64,000 bases of DNA from Methyloversatilis thermotolerans (GTDB taxonomy: Bacteria; Pseudomonadota; Gammaproteobacteria; Burkholderiales; Rhodocyclaceae): the NCBI RefSeq assembly GCF_000372885.1, contig NZ_KB889967.1, forward strand, positions 3,795,430-3,859,429, given 5' to 3'. The notes beneath the pieces were generated by a model that ran no database searches, had not been told where the DNA came from, and saw only the letters and a list, made by a program, of their open reading frames with translations. Positions 59,130-64,000 of the stretch are shown here, piece by piece (within the stretch, counting starts at the first letter, position 1; each line of letters opens with the position of its first letter). Position numbers and translations under genes: made by a program.

Positions 59130-60053
59130 TCACGCGGTCGGTTTCGCGCCGATCAGTCGGCTGGCGTGTCCGGACAGGGCGGCTTCGGTTTCCCGGGCCA
59201 GCGACAGCGTCACCTGGGGATAGGGTATTTCCAGGCCGTCGGCGTCGAAGCGCGCCTTGAGCCGGCGCAGGAATTCGCGCCGGATTTCCCACTGTGCCAG
59301 CGGCAAGGTCTTGAGGCGGGCACGCAAGGTGACGGAAGAACCGTCCCACGCCTCGACACCCGCGATTTCCAGATCGTCGAGAATCTTGCCCGCGTAGCGT
59401 TCGTCCGTGCGCATGTCATGGGCGACGGCGCGCATCAGTTCGAAGATTTCGTCGACGTTGTCGCGGTAGTGCGCACCGATGTCCATCACCGCCTGCGAGA
59501 ATTCCCGCGAGCGGCTGGTCACCACATTGATCTCGCCATTCGGTATGAAATGAACGTCGCCTGCGTAATCGCGCAGCCTGACGTAGCGCAGTGTCACTTC
59601 TTCGACCGCGCCGTCGCGTCCCGCGATGCTCACCACGTCGCCGACCCGTATCTGGTTCTCGAGCAGTACGAAGAAGCCCGAGAAAATGTCCTTGACCAGC
59701 GACTGCGCTCCGAAGCCGATGGCGATACCTGCCACGCCGGCGGTGGCCAGCAGAGGCGCTACGGAAATGCCGAGCACGCTCAGCGCAAGGCCGCCGGCGA
59801 TGATGACGATCACTGCCGAGGCGGCATAGCGCGCCACGCGCACCAGCGTGTCGATGCGCTTGATGTCCTCGATGCTATCGGTGCGGTTGCGCAAGGTCGC
59901 ATGGACGATGCGGATCGCACGGCGCGCCAGCAGGCGCAGGAACCAGGCGATGACCAGGATGACGGCGAGCCGGATCGTCAGGTCCAGCAGCAGCGGCAGG
60001 CGTTCTGCACTCCATGTGTAGAGCCAGGCGGAGGCGTGGGCCCAGTCGGTCAT
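59130..60053 (-). CDS. Small-conductance mechanosensitive ion channel (MscS family)
   Basis: A 307-residue inner-membrane channel. About three membrane helices at 20-120; the pore helix TM3 is rich in Gly/Ala (LLATAGVAGIAIGFGAQSLVKDIFSG), followed by the MscS beta domain (VGDVVSIAGRDGAVEEVTLRYVRLRDY) and an alpha/beta cytoplasmic domain. Length and motifs match the short MscS class. Isolated between leuS and the divergent helicase gene. Confidence 0.93.
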   Translation of the reverse strand: MTDWAHASAWLYTWSAERLPLLLDLTIRLAVILVIAWFLRLLARRAIRIVHATLRNRTDSIEDIKRIDTLVRVARYAASAVIVIIAGGLALSVLGISVAPLLATAGVAGIAIGFGAQSLVKDIFSGFFVLLENQIRVGDVVSIAGRDGAVEEVTLRYVRLRDYAGDVHFIPNGEINVVTSRSREFSQAVMDIGAHYRDNVDEIFELMRAVAHDMRTDERYAGKILDDLEIAGVEAWDGSSVTLRARLKTLPLAQWEIRREFLRRLKARFDADGLEIPYPQVTLSLARETEAALSGHASRLIGAKPTA

Positions 60054-60187
60054 TGTGATGTTCTCCCTGAATGCAAAGTTGTTCAGGCCGGACCGTGCAT
60101 TACGGCCGGGGGTTCCATCCTGTCGGAGAAGGACTACAGGCTGACGATGCCGAGCAGCACCCGGGCACGGCCGGTAGAATCCGCGGC

Positions 60188-62416
60188 ATGACCTCCAATC
60201 CGCTCCTGTCCGGCCTGAACGAGCAGCAGTTCCAGGCCGTCACCCTGCCGCCACAATCGGCGCTCATCCTGGCCGGCGCCGGTTCCGGCAAGACCCGCGT
60301 GCTCACCACGCGGCTGGCCTGGCTCATGTCCACCGGCCAGGTGTCGCCGCACGGCATTCTCGCCGTCACCTTCACCAACAAGGCGGCCAAGGAAATGCTG
60401 GCGCGGCTCACCGCGATGCTGCCGATGAATGCGCGCGGCCTCTGGATGGGGACCTTCCACGGTCTGTGCAACCGCATGCTGCGCGCCCACTGGAAGGACG
60501 CCGGGTTGCCGCAGTTGTTCCAGATACTGGATTCCGCCGACCAGCTTTCGGCGATCAAGCGCCTGTTGAAGGCGCTGAACATCGACGACGAGAAGTTCCC
60601 CGCGCGCGATCTGATGTATTTCATCAATTCCGCCAAGGAACAGGGCTTGCGCCCGCACGAGGTCGAGGCCTGGGACGATTTCGCACGCAAGCGCGTGCAA
60701 CTCTACGAAGCGTACGAGGCGCAGTGCCAGCGCGAAGGCGTGGTCGATTTCGCCGAACTGCTGCTGCGCTGCTACGAACTGCTTCAGCGCAACGAACCGA
60801 TACGCGTGCATTACCAGCGCCGTTTCCGCCACATCCTGGTCGACGAATTCCAGGACACCAATGTGCTTCAGTACCGCTGGCTCAAGCTTCTGGCCGGTCT
60901 GGGCACGGAGCGGCCGGCGGCGGTGATGGCAGTCGGCGACGACGACCAGAGCATCTACCGCTTTCGCGGCGCCGAGGTCGGCAATATGCGCGACTTCGAG
61001 CGCGAGTTCCACGTCGACAACGTGATCCGGCTGGAGCAGAACTACCGTTCGCACGGCAACATACTCGACGCGGCCAATGCGGTGATCCGCCACAACAGCG
61101 GTCGCCTGGGCAAGAACCTGTGGACCGAAGCGGGCAGCGGCGAACCGCTGCGCGTCTATGAAGCGTTCAACGACATCGAGGAGGCGCGCTGGGTGGTCGA
61201 GGAAATCCGCGCGCTGATCCACGACGGCACAGCGCGCGACGACATCGCGCTGCTCTATCGCAGCAATGCGCAGTCGCGCGTGCTCGAACATGCGCTGTTC
61301 TCGTCCGGCATTCCCTACCGCGTCTATGGCGGTCTGCGCTTCTTCGAGCGGCAGGAAGTGAAGCACGCACTGGCCTACATGCGGCTGATCGCCAATCCGC
61401 ACGATGACACGGCATTCACCCGCGTGGTGAATTTCCCCACCCGCGGCATCGGCGCGCGCTCGCTGGAACAGTTGCAGGACGCCGCGCAGGCGCACAGCAG
61501 CAGCCTGTACGGCGCGCTCAATTTCCTGACCGGCAAGGCCGCGCAGTCGGTCGGTGCCTTCGTGAAGCTGGTCGATCAGTTGCGCTTCGCCTGCGAAGGA
61601 CTGAAGTTGCCGGAAATGGTCGAACAGGTGCTCGAACTGTCCGGTCTGCGGGCGCATTACCAGACCGAGAAGGAAGGCGCCGAGCGGGTGGCCAACCTCG
61701 ACGAAATCATCAATGCCGCCGCCAACTTCATTTCCGAGGAAGGCTACGCCCAGGTGGCTGCCGAGGACGAGGCCGCGCCACCCGATCCGCTGTCCGCCTT
61801 CCTGTCGCACGCCTCGCTGGAAGCGGGCGAACACCAGGCCGACGCCGGCCAGTCGGCGGTGCAGCTCATGACCGTGCATTCGGCCAAGGGGCTGGAGTTC
61901 GACGTGGTGTTCATCGGCGGCCTGGAGGAGGGTCTGTTTCCGCACGAGAATTCGGTGCTCGAGCGCGACGGGCTGGAAGAGGAACGCCGCCTGATGTATG
62001 TCGCCATCACGCGTGCGCGCCAGCGCCTCTACCTGTCCTTTGCGCAGTCGCGCATGCTGCATGGACAGACCCGCTACAACGTGCGCAGTCGTTTCCTCGA
62101 CGAAATCCCGGCAGAACTGATGAAGTGGCTCACGCCACCTGCGTCGGCGCGAGGCTACGGCGGGTTCGACAGCCAGGGCGGGGCCTCCGCGTCCGTTGCG
62201 CACTCGTCCAATCCACGCAGCTTCGGCAGCGGTCGGCGCAATGCTTCGAACGACACCGGATTCCGGGTCGGCCAGCAGGTGGCACATGCCAAGTTTGGCG
62301 CCGGCGTCATCGTCAATGCCGAAGGGTCGGGTTCGGACGCGCGCGTCCAGGTCAATTTCGGCGCCCACGGCGTGAAGTGGCTGGCCCTGTCGGTTGCCAA
62401 GCTCACGCCCGCATAG
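60188..62416 (+). CDS. uvrD: UvrD/Rep-family 3'-5' DNA helicase
   Basis: A superfamily-1 helicase, 742 residues. Motif Q (LNEQQFQAV), motif I Walker A GAGSGKT (30-36), motif Ia (AVTFTNKAAKEM), motif II DEFQDTN, motif III GDDDQSIYRFRGA, motif IV, motif V (MTVHSAKGLEFDVVF) and motif VI (RRLMYVAITRARQRLYL). The C-terminal tail carries the Tudor-like segment VGQQVAHAKFGAGVI used by UvrD/PcrA. Rep is the alternative assignment. A TAGAAT at 60175-60180, just 7 nt before the ATG, suggests a very short leader. Confidence 0.92.
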   Translation: MTSNPLLSGLNEQQFQAVTLPPQSALILAGAGSGKTRVLTTRLAWLMSTGQVSPHGILAVTFTNKAAKEMLARLTAMLPMNARGLWMGTFHGLCNRMLRAHWKDAGLPQLFQILDSADQLSAIKRLLKALNIDDEKFPARDLMYFINSAKEQGLRPHEVEAWDDFARKRVQLYEAYEAQCQREGVVDFAELLLRCYELLQRNEPIRVHYQRRFRHILVDEFQDTNVLQYRWLKLLAGLGTERPAAVMAVGDDDQSIYRFRGAEVGNMRDFEREFHVDNVIRLEQNYRSHGNILDAANAVIRHNSGRLGKNLWTEAGSGEPLRVYEAFNDIEEARWVVEEIRALIHDGTARDDIALLYRSNAQSRVLEHALFSSGIPYRVYGGLRFFERQEVKHALAYMRLIANPHDDTAFTRVVNFPTRGIGARSLEQLQDAAQAHSSSLYGALNFLTGKAAQSVGAFVKLVDQLRFACEGLKLPEMVEQVLELSGLRAHYQTEKEGAERVANLDEIINAAANFISEEGYAQVAAEDEAAPPDPLSAFLSHASLEAGEHQADAGQSAVQLMTVHSAKGLEFDVVFIGGLEEGLFPHENSVLERDGLEEERRLMYVAITRARQRLYLSFAQSRMLHGQTRYNVRSRFLDEIPAELMKWLTPPASARGYGGFDSQGGASASVAHSSNPRSFGSGRRNASNDTGFRVGQQVAHAKFGAGVIVNAEGSGSDARVQVNFGAHGVKWLALSVAKLTPA

Positions 62417-62421
62417 ACGGC

Positions 62422-63321
62422 ATGATGCGCATCGTCCGTCCTTTCCTCCTGCTGTGTGCCGTGCTGCTCGGCGCGGCAGCGGGCGCGTCGGAACAGTGGC
62501 GAACCGCCCACCTGCGCGGCGAGTGCGAGGCGGCGCTGACGGCGGCCAGAGCGGCGGCGGAGAAGGGCGAGCCGGAGGCCATGCTGCAGATGTCCGACTG
62601 GCACTTCTTCGGCACCTGTCTGGACAAGGACGATGTGGCGTCGGCACGCTGGGCCTTGCTGGCGGCCGAAGCCGGACTGCCTCGCGCGCAGGTGGTGGCG
62701 GGACAGATCCACGCCAGCGGTCTGGGGGTGGCCAAGGACGAGGCGGTCGCTCGCGACTGGTATCAGAAGGCTGCGGATGCCGGCGATCCCGAGGGCATGC
62801 TGCTGCTGGCGAAGGTTTTCGAGGCGGATGCGGCGGATCCGCTGGCCGCCGAGCTCGCGCTTGCCTGGACGCGCCGCGCCGCGGACAAGGAGTACGCACC
62901 CGCCTTCGTGCATCTGGCCGCCCTGTACAGCGGTGGCGGCCGGCAGACCGATTACGGCGAAGCCGCACGCTGGCTGGAAAAGGCGATCCAGGCGGGCTAT
63001 CGAGACAATGGCGTCTGGGTCGCGTTATCGTGGGCCTGCCTCAATCTCGGTCGCTATGACGAGGTGCTGGAAGCCGTGCAGAAGGTGCCGAAGGAAGCGC
63101 CGGAATACAAGGCGGCGCAGATCAACATGGCGCATGCCCTGTTGCTGAACGGTCAGGTCGGCAACGCACGCGAGGTGTACGCGCAGAACATGACCTTGCG
63201 CGGTAAGGATGAATTCCGGCGCGTGCTGCGCGAGGACTTCACCGAATTGAGGCGCTCCGGTCACCCGCATCCGGGCATGCTGCGCATGGAGAAGCTTTTC
63301 CTTTCCGACACGTCGAACTGA
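62422..63321 (+). CDS. Exported Sel1-repeat protein
   Basis: A 299-residue protein. A signal peptide (FLLLCAVLLGAAAGA) is followed by Sel1-like repeats (ALLAAEAGLPRAQVVAGQIHASGLGV; WYQKAADAGDPEGMLLLAKV; WTRRAADKEYAPAFVHLAALYSGGG, read in parts) and a C-terminal TPR-like portion. Such proteins mediate protein contacts in the periplasm or membrane. ATGs at 62422 and 62425 are both possible. It begins 6 nt after the helicase stop. Confidence 0.88.
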   Translation: MMRIVRPFLLLCAVLLGAAAGASEQWRTAHLRGECEAALTAARAAAEKGEPEAMLQMSDWHFFGTCLDKDDVASARWALLAAEAGLPRAQVVAGQIHASGLGVAKDEAVARDWYQKAADAGDPEGMLLLAKVFEADAADPLAAELALAWTRRAADKEYAPAFVHLAALYSGGGRQTDYGEAARWLEKAIQAGYRDNGVWVALSWACLNLGRYDEVLEAVQKVPKEAPEYKAAQINMAHALLLNGQVGNAREVYAQNMTLRGKDEFRRVLREDFTELRRSGHPHPGMLRMEKLFLSDTSN

Positions 63322-63331
63322 CGCCGCCCCC

Positions 63332-63904
63332 ATGCACAGGGATCGATTCGCTAGCTATTCCCAGCTCGCCTCGGTCTATCGAGAGGGGCGCGACTATCGC
63401 ATCACCGTGCTGCGTCGCGGCAGCGGTGTCGGTGTGCTGGCACCGCACGGGGGACACATCGAGCGTGGCTGTTCCGAGGTGGCGCGCGCAATCGCCGGCG
63501 ACGAGTTCGATCTGTATCTGTTCGAGGGCCTGCTGCCCTCGCACAATTTCGAACAATTGCACATTACGAGCAGCCGTTTCGACGAGCCGCGGGCCATCGG
63601 ATTGCTTGCGGAGTGCGAGCAAGTGCTGATCGTGCATGGCGTGGCCGATGCCGGCACGCGGGCGCTGATCGGCGGTCGCGACCGGCGGCTGGCCTGCACG
63701 CTGGCCGACGCGTTGTACGTGCGCGGTGTGCCCGCGTGGACCAGCGCTCATCGCTACGCAGGGCTGAGTGCCGCCAACCTGTGCAATCGCGGCCGGCGCG
63801 GTGCCGGCCTGCAGCTCGAGCTGAGCGACCGGCTGCGTGGCGGTCCGCTTCAATCCGCCGTCGTTGCCGCGGCCAGGCGCGTGCTCGCGCAGGCCGGTCG
63901 ATGA
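63332..63904 (+). CDS. Poly-gamma-glutamate hydrolase-like zinc protein
   Basis: A 190-residue protein of the family that includes phage PghP and B. subtilis YmaC-type enzymes. Zinc-binding candidates are His in APHGGHIERG (about 38-47), Glu in EGLLPSHNFEQLHITS with its His residues, and LQLELSDRLR near the end with the catalytic Glu. It has no signal peptide, so its substrate in this context is unclear. The stop overlaps a possible next ATG at 63901. Confidence 0.75.
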   Translation: MHRDRFASYSQLASVYREGRDYRITVLRRGSGVGVLAPHGGHIERGCSEVARAIAGDEFDLYLFEGLLPSHNFEQLHITSSRFDEPRAIGLLAECEQVLIVHGVADAGTRALIGGRDRRLACTLADALYVRGVPAWTSAHRYAGLSAANLCNRGRRGAGLQLELSDRLRGGPLQSAVVAAARRVLAQAGR

Positions 63905-64000
63905 AACCGTTGCCGCAATATCGGGGAGTCGTCACGGTCGTCGGAACCATGTGCGACTACAATCGCCGGTCCGGTGCGGATGTTCCCGCTCCGCATCGGC
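63901..64000 (+). CDS. Possible start of a further gene (partial)
   Basis: An ATG overlapping the previous stop (ATGA) opens a frame to the window end (33 codons, MKPLPQYRGVVTVVGTM...). No motif. A TACAAT at 63957-63962 followed by an ATG at 63980 (MFPLRIG) is an alternative start for the next gene. The window ends too soon to decide. Confidence 0.3.
   Translation, partial: MKPLPQYRGVVTVVGTMCDYNRRSGADVPAPHR

Noticed and set aside
60134-62968. A 944-codon open frame on the minus strand
   Set aside because: Antisense to the UvrD-type helicase, whose motifs are all intact on the plus strand. Composition is that of a shadow frame.

Overview
The window reads as GC-rich chromosome of a betaproteobacterium, most likely Rhodocyclales-like. 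This rests on gene orders typical of that class: COX15-ctaB-SCO1 next to rpoH; miaB-phoH-ybeY-corC-lnt-glyQ-glyS-gmhB-plsC; rpsU-yqeY-dnaG-rpoD divergent from tsaD; and leuS-lptE-holA-proA. Genes are densely packed, with many ATGA or TGATG overlaps.

Layout. 1-2.6 kb: heme A/O synthesis and copper delivery for an aa3-type oxidase. 2.6-3.6 kb: rpoH, with a perfect CIRCE element in its leader. 3.7-14.9 kb: one long co-directional run covering tRNA modification, RNA processing, envelope lipoprotein acylation, glycyl-tRNA synthetase, heptose and phospholipid synthesis, a YgjP-type peptidase and glyoxalase I. 14.9-19.1 kb: an HD-GYP response regulator with a large hybrid kinase. 19.5-20.9 kb: an orphan TAXI-type solute-binding protein with membrane anchors. 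21.0-26.8 kb: a tripartite RND efflux operon behind an AcrR-like operator. 26.8-31.6 kb: a bactofilin, a GlrK-QseG-GlrR (QseE-QseG-QseF) signalling operon and a secreted BON-domain protein. Sigma54 promoters with GlrR-type TGTC-N10-GACA sites lie in front of both the bactofilin and the BON gene.

31.6-39.9 kb: a stand-alone di-iron metallo-beta-lactamase-fold protein, then a 7.3-kb integrative element inserted in the 3' end of tRNA-Ile(CAT). A 50-bp direct repeat bounds the element. It holds a P4-type integrase with putative arm sites, a five-gene block of mostly unrecognised genes, small HTH proteins, and an IS3-family insertion that has cut off the 3' ends of both a replication-type gene and a CI-like repressor.

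39.9-49.7 kb: a phosphodiesterase, a CBS protein, the macromolecular-synthesis operon rpsU-yqeY-dnaG-rpoD with extra rpoD promoters, then tsaD, plsY, folB, ogt and a chalcone-isomerase-like protein. 49.9-52.7 kb: a TPR/beta-barrel outer-membrane protein (Slam-like) with a FecR-domain/beta-barrel exoprotein. 52.7-64 kb: marC, proA, holA, lptE, leuS, an MscS channel, a UvrD/Rep helicase, a Sel1-repeat protein, a poly-gamma-glutamate-hydrolase-like protein and a possible partial gene.

The least expected findings are the apparent GlrR/sigma54 regulon wired to cytoskeletal and envelope proteins, the HrcA (CIRCE) control point on rpoH together with a sigma32-like promoter for rpoD, the Slam-like/FecR pair, and the eroded tRNA-Ile element with its receiver-like protein. 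All functional statements come from motif reading, without database searches.
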